Assembly (NCBI GenBank): GCA_958299035.1
Contig: CATQJL010000316.1
Location: 45,133,585 to 45,197,584 of the forward strand
Direction: 5' to 3'
Length of the DNA: 64,000 nucleotides
Source: Cylicocyclus nassatus
Lineage: Eukaryota; Nematoda; Chromadorea; Rhabditida; Strongylidae
The position numbers were made by a program, and so were the translations under genes. The notes beneath the pieces are model-generated. The model did no database searches. It was not told where the DNA came from and saw only the letters and a list, made by a program, of their open reading frames with translations. Shown here one piece after another: positions 48,801-57,275 of this stretch; the stretch's first letter is position 1, and the number at the start of each line of letters is the position of its first letter.

Positions 48801-51800
48801 GCTATGCTTTGCTACTTCAATCCTGTGTTTATAATTTTTTCGAGAAAAAACTCTCAGCCTCAGCGGATTACACGCGAAAACATGACCTTTTACGCAACGA
48901 ACGACCATCACGGCTCACTCCACGCCAGCGTGTTGTACGCAAAGTTCATTGAGTGAGGAAGGATTGATTTGAGGTTTAGTCTGAGTGCCACACACAGCGT
49001 AAGTTGTTTTCGTCGCACGTGTTTCTACCGATCGGCCTTTTCAAAAAGTAAAATTCTCATTTCGAAGTCAAGTGCATTCATCGAAACACAGTGCGCACCT
49101 TTTCAATGATGTACCGTCGGTTCATTTCATATGATCATGTGTGCCATTGCACACACCGTCCATCTTTGGCGTACCCCCTGGATTCTTGGAGGACGCAACC
49201 CTTCCGTTAAGCGATTCTGATGTTTTCTCGCTGTTTTCTTTTCTTTTTAGGTACTATTTATTTCTAAATGATGTAAGCGACAGCAATTGCTCACTCTCTC
49301 GCGTTTTTGCGATCGCAAATCCGAGATGGGGACGCCAAAGATGGACGGTGTGTGCGGGTGCACACATGATCATATGAAATGAATCGACTGTACTTGTACA
49401 GTGAGCACATAAAAGGTTTACAGTTTTACGGAAAATTGTTTGGCACGCAGTCGTTCGTCAACGCAGCTATCGTTGATTCGTTGACCGTACGGACTGCTGA
49501 AGCGCTGCGGACCACATGCGGCGCGGTTAACATGTTGCGAGAGCACGAACAATGGCGATCTTGTATTGGAGCAAGCGTTTTACCTCGCGGCGCGTGCTCC
49601 GCGGTTATGTCCAGTCCGCGCAGTCAACGAATCGACGATAGTTATTTACAGCTGTGATGTGGAACTAGTTTCTGTCTCTTTTTATCGTCAAGGCTTGATA
49701 AAGTCTCCCTACCTCCTAGAAATGAAATTAGGGCTTTTCATACTTCCACTAATTGCTGTACCATATTTGTCTTGCGTTTCTCTCTGTCTAATGTCTGTCT
49801 TTGATGTATATCTATATATTTCCAACTACTCTCTCTTTTGCAGGCATTTCATGATGTTTGTAATCGTAGTCAATTACAGCTTCTCTTAGACGCATTCAGC
49901 ATTTGTCATGTATGAAGCATCTTTCATGAAGTTACTTCCTCCTTGGTGAAATGCGACAAAGCGTAGGCTTAGTATATGCATTGATTGAGTTCGGCAGGTG
50001 CGATGAGCTCATGATTCGGTAATTGCTTTGAAGGTGTCGTGACGAGCCAAGTCCTTTTAGCTGGGTAGAGATCATTGTTTACTGTTGAACAAGAGTCAGT
50101 TTGTTGCATTTCACCAGAGTCTATCTCTTGTACAAACAAGCTGCTAAGATGCTGAAACGTGACCTTATCTCCGTAATGTTCTCTTCTAATTTCATCCTTT
50201 AGGAGCAACTGAACATGGTCACGAATCAACGCGAGACGCTGCAGTCACCGACGAAGACGCACACAATTCCAGAGGAAGTGTTGCACAACATAAGGAAAAT
50301 GGGTTTGGATCAGAACTGACAGTTGCCTGAACGATACTCAGGCGCGAATGGATTGTTGATTCGCATGAGAAACCCCTGCATTGCGCGCTAACACTGGCAG
50401 TTCCTCACTCATGTTTGTGAATATATTTATCGTGCTGGAATGTGTATTGCTTTGTCGCCGCTCCCCATATGGATCGTTTTATCAATGTTTGTACCCTCAA
50501 GTTCTATTATCAGCATATTTTCTGTTCTAAAGAACGTAAATCTACGCGTGTGTATCACTGCGTACTTGCGTACTCATCCACTTAACTGTTACTTGCCATT
50601 TCATTAGTTATAACCTTTATCCAGAGTTTACAAACGTGGCCGTACATAGTTGTAGTATACGATCTAAGCTAACCTTTAAGCTTTTGGGCTACCGACACAT
50701 CCTATCTTTAAAGAAAGCGGGAAGCGGCAGTGAGGCGATAAGGCACGGAGCTTTTGGTGGGTTTTCGTGGTGCTTTATGGCTGCCGGCTAAAAATCTTGT
50801 CTGTGTAGCTTCTTGTTATGCTTGGACTACAACGTTGTAACTTCAATTAATTCATTATAACGATGGCAAGTAACAATGAAGAACATAACCATCTGGGGCC
50901 ATATCTATTTCTCCATGTGGTCATATCTCCAGATGGTTATGTTCTTCATTGTTATTTGTCATCGTTATAATGAATTAATTGAAGTTACAACGTTGTAGTT
51001 CAAGCATAACAAGAAGCTACACAGACAAGATTTTCAGCCGGCGGCCAGAAAGCCACCGCGAAAACCCACCAAAAGCGCCGTAGCCTTATCGCCTCACTGC
51101 CGCTTCCCGCTGAGAACTGTAGAAGCGAGCGGGCTACAAATATGGTAATGAGCGGGAGGCTAAAGCTGGCAGCGGGCGGACTGCTATGAGGGCTTCAGCG
51201 GGAAGCGAAAGTGGCCGCGATGAGGCCACCGCGCTTTTGGTGGGTTTTCGCGGTGGCTTTGTGGCCGCCGGCTGAGAGCCTGTGATTGTCTGAGCTATGA
51301 CACCCGCCGGGGCCCGAAGTGTATGTGTGCCAAGTTTGGTCCCGATCGGTTCAGAAATGGAATTTTCTATTCGGAATATACGTACACACATACAGACAGA
51401 CAGACAGACATACAGACAGACAGACAGACAAACAGACATTCAGCTTTATATATAAGATTGCAAACTGTGTTTTTTGTGGAAAATTTACATCGATAAGGGG
51501 ATTTATCCTGTAAAATGACAAATTCCACAAATTTTTTGTTTTCGCATTTCCATGCGAGATTAAAACCTGCTAAAACTACGTATGGGCTTCTGCAGTGTAA
51601 GTAATTTTTACAGATTTTTTTCGGCTAGCTAGCGGCACTCTGCGATTTTCTGGCACCAAGCTTAAAATTGCAATTTTTGAAGTCCCATATTTGAGAGCTT
51701 CGTTCTCGGGGGCTAGCTCATGAAATCTTGCGCTTGAATATCCATCATGGAGCGCGAGCCTTCCAATATTTTTAGAGAACAAGATTGTGAATTTAGGTTT

Positions 51801-54550
51801 AGTCATTGAATAGTTATTGAATTTTGTTTGAATTACGCAAGAACTTTCTAGCGAACCTAATATTATGAACCATCTTATAAGGCTGATTCTAGATCTGTTT
51901 TCCTTATCTGTCTACTATATGCGGAGCGTGTTGTTGAAGTTGAAAAATTGAATTTGCAGTAGGATAATAACATTCGCAACGTTTTTCCTAGAGTTCGAAA
52001 AAATCAGTGATGATTGTTGGAGACTTTACGCAATGAATAATCTAATAATTATTGTATTCACATTACGCCGCCTCATTCAAGGTTCAAGAGAATTTTACTA
52101 ACTAATTCCATCCAAATGAGCATTCATTTTTTTGCTCCATTAAGCACTCATAACTCCTCGTTCATAAGTGCTCCGCAGATAAGAAAGGCAGGTTTGGAAG
52201 CGTTTTTATGCCCTCTAAGAAGGTATGCATCACATCTAAAATGACCACTTCATCAATCATCCTTCCTTTGTTAGTGAGATGCACATTTTGCACATTTCCA
52301 GACATTCGTGGCTAAGTCCCGCAACAGTCCACTCACAAAATGAAAATCGCGAAAAAAGGTAGTCTTGCACAAAAACAAGATTTTTCCCGCTTAAAGCCAG
52401 GGCGATGAAATCGCGTGATATAGGCCCGGCCCTACGTTCCGAAAAAATTGGATTCTCGCCTAAGACTGCCTTTTTGCCCGCGAGCTCTTTCTGCTTGAAC
52501 TAATCTATACTACATCCTCATTTTTCGTATTCAGGAAAAAGCGGAAATCAAAAATGCACAACCTCTTAAACAAGAAGTTTGGTCAACTTCACTTGCTCCA
52601 GGTGGTATGCAAGGTGGTGGTGGTGGTTATGCTAGGAGCGTATTCGTCAAGCAGGTAAGTAGTCGCTAGAAACTCTCGTGCAGCCTAGCTATTGAGCAGA
52701 TTACTGAATTCCTATGATTTAGGGCATGGAAGCCGGAGGCGCAGGTAGCGCTGGTGGCGCCGGTACTGGAACTGGCGGAACCCAGACATATTCGAGAACT
52801 GTCACTACCAACACTTTCACCAGTAGTGGAGGAGCTGCGACCAGTGGGGGTGAAGCTGCCGGAGGCCAGGCGTATTCGAAAACTGTCACCACCACCAGTG
52901 GTGCCGGAGGTGCCGGAGCTGCCGGAGCTGCCGGAGGTCAGGCATATTCGAAAACTGCCACCACCACCAGTGGTGCCGGAGGTGCCGGAGCTGCCGGAGC
53001 TGCCGGAGGCCAGGCGTATTCGAAAACTGTTACCACCACCAGCGGCGCCGGTGGTGCTGGAGCTGCCGGAGGTCAAACATATTCGAAGACTGTCACTACC
53101 ACCACTACTACTACCACTTACACTGGAGGTGCAGCTGGTTCACAAGCAGGAGGTCTCGTTGTGATGGTTCCACCAGCAGGAGGATGTCCAGCACATGGAC
53201 AGGCACAAACACAATCGATGCATACACACACTCAAACACAAACGACACATACCCATACCCATACTGGCACTGGTCAGCATTTGTGTGCTTGCTTACGTGG
53301 CAAAGGAGGTGCCGTCGGACAAGGACAACAAGTGGTGAGTGTTTTTGCCACAATTGATACACATACTTTAGTACACATCGTTTCATTATCCTAGCTAATT
53401 TGCGTCAGCTGCTTGCACCATTAATGTATCTGTAAAGGTTCTCAGTAATGGCTAAAATTTTAAGCGAGTCTACAAAGCATCTTTTCTTTCAGCTAGGTAG
53501 ACAAAGTTAAGTTTTCAAGGCAGATACTGAGTCTTGCTACACTTTAATATAATACAGATTTCACAATAATTTTACAAAAGTTTATCTTACCCGCATTTCA
53601 ACACGATAAACCTATTTCGATATGTAGGAGCACCCAGATGACTATGTTTTCAACTTTTTAAAAATTTTCTTGAAATTGTCGGCCTCCTCTCTTTAGTCCA
53701 GTCCGACTGCTACAAAAAATATAAAAACAAAGTATTCGGATGCGCATGCGAAAGTAAGATGCCTACTAGCTTCAGTGATCAATTCGATGGCAAATTGCAC
53801 TACTTTTTACGCACGATGCATACTCTTCCGTCTCTTCACAACTGAAAAGAATTTTAGGAAATTTTATTGTCGTGCCACATTCATCAATCAGTATCCCACA
53901 TTCAAACCTTGGCTCTATCTGAAATTCGTGCATTCGGTGCTATGAATGCCTGAATGAATGTGAATATGATCCAAATGTTTATTGTTAAATTACATCTTTG
54001 TACTGCACTAGACGCATGAAATGCACAAAACCAATTCGCTGTACTTCAGAAATCTGGCGGAGTTGCATCAGGCATCGGAGGAGCAGGAACGAGCGGAGCT
54101 GGTGCTGGTGGAGCGGGTGCAGGAAGCGGTGCTGGTGCATCTGGTGCTGGTGGTGCTGGAGCTGGGGGAGCTGGTGCTGGTGGTGCTGGAGCTGGGGGAG
54201 CTGGTGCTGGTGCAGGTAGTGCATTTGGGGAGCTGTATCAGGAACAACATCTGGTGGAACAGGAGCTGGAGCTGGCGGATTTGGTAGTGGAGCAGCTGGA
54301 GGAGCTGGAGGAGCGGGTGCTGGAGGGGCTGGCGGAGGAAAGCCTTCAGGTGGAGGATATATCGGTGATGCAGTCTCCGTGTATGCCGGCGTGATCAAAG
54401 TTGGAACACCAGGAAGTGTACCTTGGGAACATCCGCCTCCGGTAAGCACAGTACAAGTTATGTAACATCGCGTGTCTCATAATACTTCAAAAAATTATTT
54501 AGAAAAACGCTGATCCTGGAGCACATAGTGTCTTCGTAACCCGTAAATAA
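36889..54550 (+). CDS. Unrecognised nematode protein with Gly/Ala/Thr-rich repeats (14 exons, ~796 aa)
   Basis: Exons: 36,889-36,984; 37,061-37,242; 37,350-37,443; 38,836-38,953; 39,008-39,144; 40,424-40,502; 40,552-40,634; 42,014-42,259; 42,307-42,389; 46,490-46,589; 52,535-52,654; 52,723-53,334; 54,050-54,441; 54,503-54,550. Phases agree at every junction, which is strong evidence for one gene. Residues 36-72 combine PPPCGC with a Lys/Arg-rich run (possible nuclear signal), then an acidic patch. Residues 125-406 are a Cys-containing, beta-like region with LVKGAHE (158) and LVKGKHGE (192). Residues 447-650 carry (Q)(A/T)YS(K/R)T repeats, then a Thr/His-rich tail (HTHTHT). Residues 651-781 are Gly/Ala-rich, and the end is HSVFVTRK. 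I do not recognise the family and assign no function. Two oddities: intron 5 appears to start with GC, and exon 13 needs one extra G near 54,227-54,230, otherwise a stop falls at 54,392-54,394. Confidence 0.75.
37521..37532. repeat. Poly-G tract (G12)
   Basis: Twelve guanines lie in intron 3 of the unrecognised gene. Confidence 0.9.
38190..38206. repeat. Poly-C tract (C17)
   Basis: Seventeen cytosines lie in intron 3 of the unrecognised gene, followed after one T by five more. About 70 bases downstream is a perfect hairpin, AGCTAGAAGTCGGTGAG...CTCACCGACTTCTAGCT. Confidence 0.9.
39358..39646. mobile_element. MITE in intron 5, about 290 bp
   Basis: TATAGTCGTCCTC at the left is inverted as GAGGACGACTATA at the right. 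The arms continue through ACTAGTCGGTCGGTGGA, GAATTC...AATT and GGAGCAGGC. It sits wholly within intron 5 of the unrecognised gene. The short palindromic TATA ends prevent a secure target-duplication call. Confidence 0.75.
41925..42545. repeat. Pair of diverged repeats flanking exons 8-9, possible Tc-like transposase remnants
   Basis: GGTCCCAGAAGGCAGACAAC at 41,925 and GGGTCCCACAAGGCAGACAA at 42,488 begin two direct repeats of about 55 bp placed just before exon 8 and just after exon 9. Both translate to a similar peptide ([10 protein letters not shown]...RQCVN and [10 protein letters not shown]...RQHVN). The GxRQTTxxxDRQ flavour resembles the DNA-binding part of Tc1-like transposases, but this is too short to prove. 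Confidence 0.4.
43256..43266. repeat. Poly-G tract (G11)
   Basis: Eleven guanines lie in intron 9 of the unrecognised gene. Confidence 0.9.
43393..44067. mobile_element. TA-flanked fold-back element, family A copy 2 (675 bp)
   Basis: The ends CAGGGTGTCCCAAAAAG and TTTTTCGGGACACCCTG are flanked by TA. Internal landmarks shared with 29,954-30,633 include TACTGTAGGATTACAGTA-like text and ATCTAAGTTGAA. The two copies have diverged noticeably, so the family was active some time ago. It is in intron 9 of the unrecognised gene. Confidence 0.85.
45137..45374. mobile_element. MITE with CACGCGATTTCAGTCGCGAC ends, copy 1
   Basis: The left end GCCGGGCATACCTCACGCG is inverted at the right as CGCGTGAAGTATGCCCGC. 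Just inside, ATTTCAGTCGCGACGCGATT and its inverse extend the arms to about 45 bp. It lies in intron 9. A related copy is at 48,189-48,398, and a solo end is at about 52,395-52,435. Confidence 0.75.
48189..48398. mobile_element. MITE with TTCACGCGA ends, copy 2
   Basis: GGCCCCGGTCAGACTTCACG at the left pairs with CGTGAAGTCTGCCCGGGGCC at the right. The internal motif GTCGCGAC appears on both arms. It is nested inside the 4.9-kb composite. Confidence 0.75.
49121..49383. mobile_element. Short fold-back element, 263 bp
   Basis: TTCATTTCATATGATCATG at the left is inverted as CATGATCATATGAAATGAA at the right. The inner arms add GTGTGC...GCACACACCGTCCATC and CTTTGGCG. It is nested in the 4.9-kb composite. 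No clear target duplication is visible. Confidence 0.75.
49467..49641. repeat. Inverted repeat, 175 bp
   Basis: CTATCGTTGATTCGTTGAC at 49,467 is inverted at 49,622-49,641 as GTCAACGAATCGACGATAG. The inner parts are GC-rich (GGCGCGG and GCGGCGCG). It is nested in the 4.9-kb composite and is probably a small MITE. Confidence 0.65.
50718..51114. repeat. Long near-perfect hairpin
   Basis: The arms meet near 50,913. The left arm contains TAGCTTCTTGTTATGCTTG, ACAACGTTGTAACTTCAATT and AACATAACCATCTGG; the right arm repeats each in inverse order with very few mismatches over about 190 bp. The outer arms also pair (GGGAAGCGGCAGTGAGGCG with CGCCTCACTGCCGCTTCCC). The spacer is only a few tens of bases, so the intron RNA would fold into a long double strand. 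Confidence 0.88.
52866..53085 (+). repeat. 72-bp coding tandem repeat in exon 12
   Basis: Exon 12 repeats a unit encoding (Q)AYSKT(V/A)TTTSGAGG about every 24 codons. The repeat Tyr residues fall at protein positions 497, 521, 545 and 566, with a diverged earlier one at 469. The last unit is 21 codons. Nucleotide conservation between units is high (GGCCAGGCGTATTCGAAAAC-like in each), which suggests recent amplification or gene conversion. Confidence 0.9.
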
Positions 54551-54551
54551 T

Positions 54552-54604
54552 GTAAGTCCCATGCCTTTATCAAGTTCTAATGTCTACTATCATGAATGTT
54601 TCAG
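54552..54604 (+). other. Predicted 53-nt intron in the 3' UTR
   Basis: GTAAGT begins two bases after the TAA stop (54,548-54,550), and the segment ends in GAATGTTTCAG at 54,604. Both sites match nematode consensus well. A junction one base past the stop would normally be too close to trigger nonsense-mediated decay. Confidence 0.55.
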
Positions 54605-54640
54605 GATTACAAGAGAATAATGACTCGGTGACAGAATATG

Positions 54641-54646
54641 AATAAA
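54641..54646 (+). terminator. Polyadenylation signal AATAAA
   Basis: AATAAA lies 91 bases after the stop of the unrecognised gene (38 if the UTR intron is removed), a suitable place for 3' end formation. Confidence 0.55.
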
Positions 54647-56062
54647 ATTGTAAGCAAAGTGGTGTTGAGTGCAATAATACAGATTGTAATCAAACGTTCG
54701 GCAGAGGTGCCAGACACTCAAATGTTGCCTAAAAAAAACACACACACACACGTGGCGTTAGGTACGCAGCCGAGGCGTGAAGACTTCGCACCTGTCATTC
54801 AATGGTATACGTTGAGCCACACCTTTACTTTCCTTAGCAGCGGGAACCTAACGATACATCCATTCGTAGCTGCTAGAACAGTTCGCTCTATCATAGTTTA
54901 AGCGCTAGTGCATGCGTGTACAAATGCTAATGCGAGCAGAACAGCAAAAAATAATGAGATTTTTACTGATACAAGCGTGCAACGCTAGAAATTTTGTCAC
55001 TTCCTCGTGTCAATAGATTTTTCTGACTAGCAGACTTCACAACAGAAATAATGATTGAGTAAATAATCCAAAAATATCAGCTACCGCAAGAGTTATATCA
55101 GTTTGGAAGTTCTACATCAATTTTCGATTTTTAACGCTTTGATCACAGCTGAGGACTGTGACATTTTCCCCAGGTTTTTCAATGATCGTACATAGCAGAT
55201 AATTTGGGGGTAAGAGTAACTCTATTTGACAAAATCTTATCAATTAGCGAATCACAGCTAATGACCTTCGGACCGGTTTCTAGGTCATACGCTCATCCAC
55301 GAAGTTTCTGTGCCCAATGACTCTTGTGAAAACTTTTTCTCATGTCAAAAACTTATTTAGCAGGTTTTGAGGAAAGGAACTATTTTGTGCAGTTGCGATA
55401 ACTCAGTGGGAGCTCTGGAAAAAATGACCTTTGTACCCAAAACATCGTGCGAATTCTAATTTTTTACAAAGTTGTTTTCGGAATTTTCAGTTAAAATTTC
55501 CTTTTTTATCACAACCAAATTTTCGCATTTTACGAAACGAGTGTGACATTTGCTCATGGAGATTCTTGAGTTGTTTCTCGATCGGCAAGGCAGTGTCCAG
55601 ATTAACATAACGTATTCTGGAAGGGGGGGGGACTGAGCCATACACATTACAAAAACGATGTCGTCTTCACTGTCTCCCTTGAAAAAGATAACCAGCTTGA
55701 CACAGTTCCCGCTGTGCCGGGCCCTGGCTGCAAACAGTCAACCCTTTTCGCTCGTACTATATGAGAAAAAAGCGCTTTTCTTCTGGTTCTGTCCTCTAGC
55801 TTGTCGGCTGTGTGTTCGATTGAGCTCCAGTGCCATGATTTAAAAGATCGCAGTCTGGTGGCGTATAAAGCCGTAACTTCAATAACAGGCTAGAACATGC
55901 GTTGCAACTCAATTTTTGACAAAAATAATTTTAGTGGCTAGTAACTGTGGCCCGAATTACCTATGAAATCTTTACTGCAAGCATTTGTGATAAAAAAACC
56001 TTCCAGCTTTTGAGAGGTTTCTTGGCAAATAATAGGTTTGCAACTTAGTCGATTTCCATGCT
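54647..56062. other. Convergent intergenic region
   Basis: No gene is supported between the two convergent 3' ends. A G9 run lies near 55,623, and an orphan hAT-like right end (GTGCCGGGCCCTG) is at 55,714-55,726 without a matching left end. Confidence 0.5.
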
Positions 56063-57255
56063 TTATGCGTAAAACGAAACGGTGCCAGGTGTGATCTTCA
56101 GATTGTTGCACTGGTAGAGGAGATTGATCTTTTCATAATCCCGAAGTGAGGGTTCCGTTGCCGTACCAATCTGATCCTGAACAAAATTCTTGTTTTTTGC
56201 TGCTAGAAAAAATCAAATGTGAAAGCTACCTGATAAGCAGGATCGAGAGTCTCGATGGCAACTGTGCCTGGCCTTGCGTAAGCATCTTTTGAATTATGCA
56301 TAATGGACAAATAGTCGTAAGGAACGCTGAGATACTTCTTCGTTGAACCGATCTCTGCTACGAAGAAACCCTCTCTTTGATCTAAAACGGACTATCTAGC
56401 CTAGCTTTGTTGTCTAAATGAAACAACCTGCGATATTTTCGAAATGTATCTTGATGTACTTATCCCTATCTGCTCGCTGATGCTCGCCCCACAGTCCCAA
56501 ACTATGCAGAAGCATCACCATTACAATTTTAGAGTCTATACATCTAAGATATAAGGGGTTTGAAAAAGTATAAATACTTCGCTTGAAATGCTTGGAATAG
56601 TCACGCTCACTTTACATTTTCGTTCGACTCGAGATATATCCTGTTTTCCCCACTTCTTCCCACATTTGCACTGCATCTAGAAAGTATATTGTAAATATGA
56701 TTTTTGAATGAACAACGGAAGCTCCTTCAGATAATTATGCTGCATGGTCTTATACATGCCCTTTACATGCAAGGCTACCGCATTCTAACAATCTTTGGAA
56801 ACGTTGAACTTGAGAATAATCACAGCTGAAAAGCAACGTACGATCCGTCTCTCTGGTTGACTATCTCTACGAATTCTTCTTCGTTGGTGCGAGGTCTAAA
56901 TTCAACACAAGTGTTGTCAGCAATCTTTCGCATAGCAGTCTCGATCATCGATCGTTCTTCAGGATCTTTAATAAAATAAATATGGCTGTTCAGCAAGATT
57001 CAGCAAGAAAAGGGTAAATTTGCTTGACCTAGTACTGAAACGAAACATTTTGTGCAGTGGCATGAAACAGTAGTACGAGCTTTTTTCTGTTACCATTACG
57101 CTTGAATTCAAGTAAATCAAGTAAACGAAGTTACCGTAGGCGCCGGTGAACTTATATGGAACGATGTATTTTCCGTTTGATTCTGGGTATTGATTCCATA
57201 ACTCTTGCGTCTTTATAGACGTCGCAGAGATGAAAAGCAGGAGAATTGCTTTCAT
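56063..57255 (-). CDS. Secreted mini-astacin with a degenerate zinc site (6 exons, 230 aa)
   Basis: Exons: 57,255-57,135; 56,965-56,842; 56,676-56,611; 56,543-56,428; 56,381-56,230; 56,176-56,063. All are GT-AG with agreeing phases, totalling 693 nt with TAA. Residues 1-17 form a signal peptide (AILLLFI core). There is almost no propeptide before IVPYKF (31-36). The astacin (M12A) fold is readable throughout: IETAMRKIADNTCVEFRPRT (48-67), GSCSANVGR (81-89), KC (104-105), LHSLGLWGEHQRADRD (116-131), PYDYLSIMH (163-171) and KINLLYQC (209-216). The four family cysteines (60, 83, 105, 216) are present. The HExxHxxGxxHE zinc motif reads VMLLHSLGLWGE: the first His, the catalytic Glu and the third His are replaced by Val113, Met114 and Gly123, with only His117 kept. 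The Met-turn Tyr is Asn172. Active astacins need these residues, so this is predicted to be an inactive, secreted pseudoprotease. It lacks EGF or CUB domains. Confidence 0.82.
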
Positions 57256-57275
57256 TCTATAAAGAATATATTGCA
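57256..57275 (-). other. Probable spliced-leader acceptor of the mini-astacin gene
   Basis: On the minus strand the sequence TATTCTTTATAG stops one base short of the initiator ATG. Such tight spacing is common for trans-spliced nematode mRNAs. The acceptor is weaker than TTTCAG. Confidence 0.45.

Larger units (their letters stand above)
46924..51860. mobile_element. 4.9-kb nested fold-back composite element in intron 10
   Basis: TTAGGTTGGCTAGAAAGTTC at 46,924 is inverted near 51,841-51,860 (GAACTTTCTAGCGAACCTAA), with TA on both outer sides. The arms run inverted for roughly 300 bp: 46,980-47,250 mirrors 51,576-51,806, so the frames there ([17 protein letters not shown] start) are the same text twice. 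Arms then enter Helentron-like units (47,375-47,640 and 51,280-51,465) and a shared AATCACAGGCTCTCAGCCGG stretch. The interior contains smaller elements at 48,189, 49,121, 49,467 and 50,718. The ends are mariner-like. No transposase is visible. Confidence 0.75.

Noticed and set aside
52666..53076. Ser/Gly-rich minus-strand frame
   Set aside because: It is the shadow of the tandem repeats in exon 12.
54231..54394. Leu/Glu-rich coiled-coil-like C-terminus in the unshifted frame of exon 13
   Set aside because: It arises from reading GGAGCT-type repeats one base out of register and prevents joining to exon 14. It is treated as an artefact of the missing base.
53985..54449. 154-codon minus-strand frame rich in Pro, His and Gln
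   Set aside because: It is the antisense of the Gly/Ala-rich exon 13 and follows from its repetitive codons.
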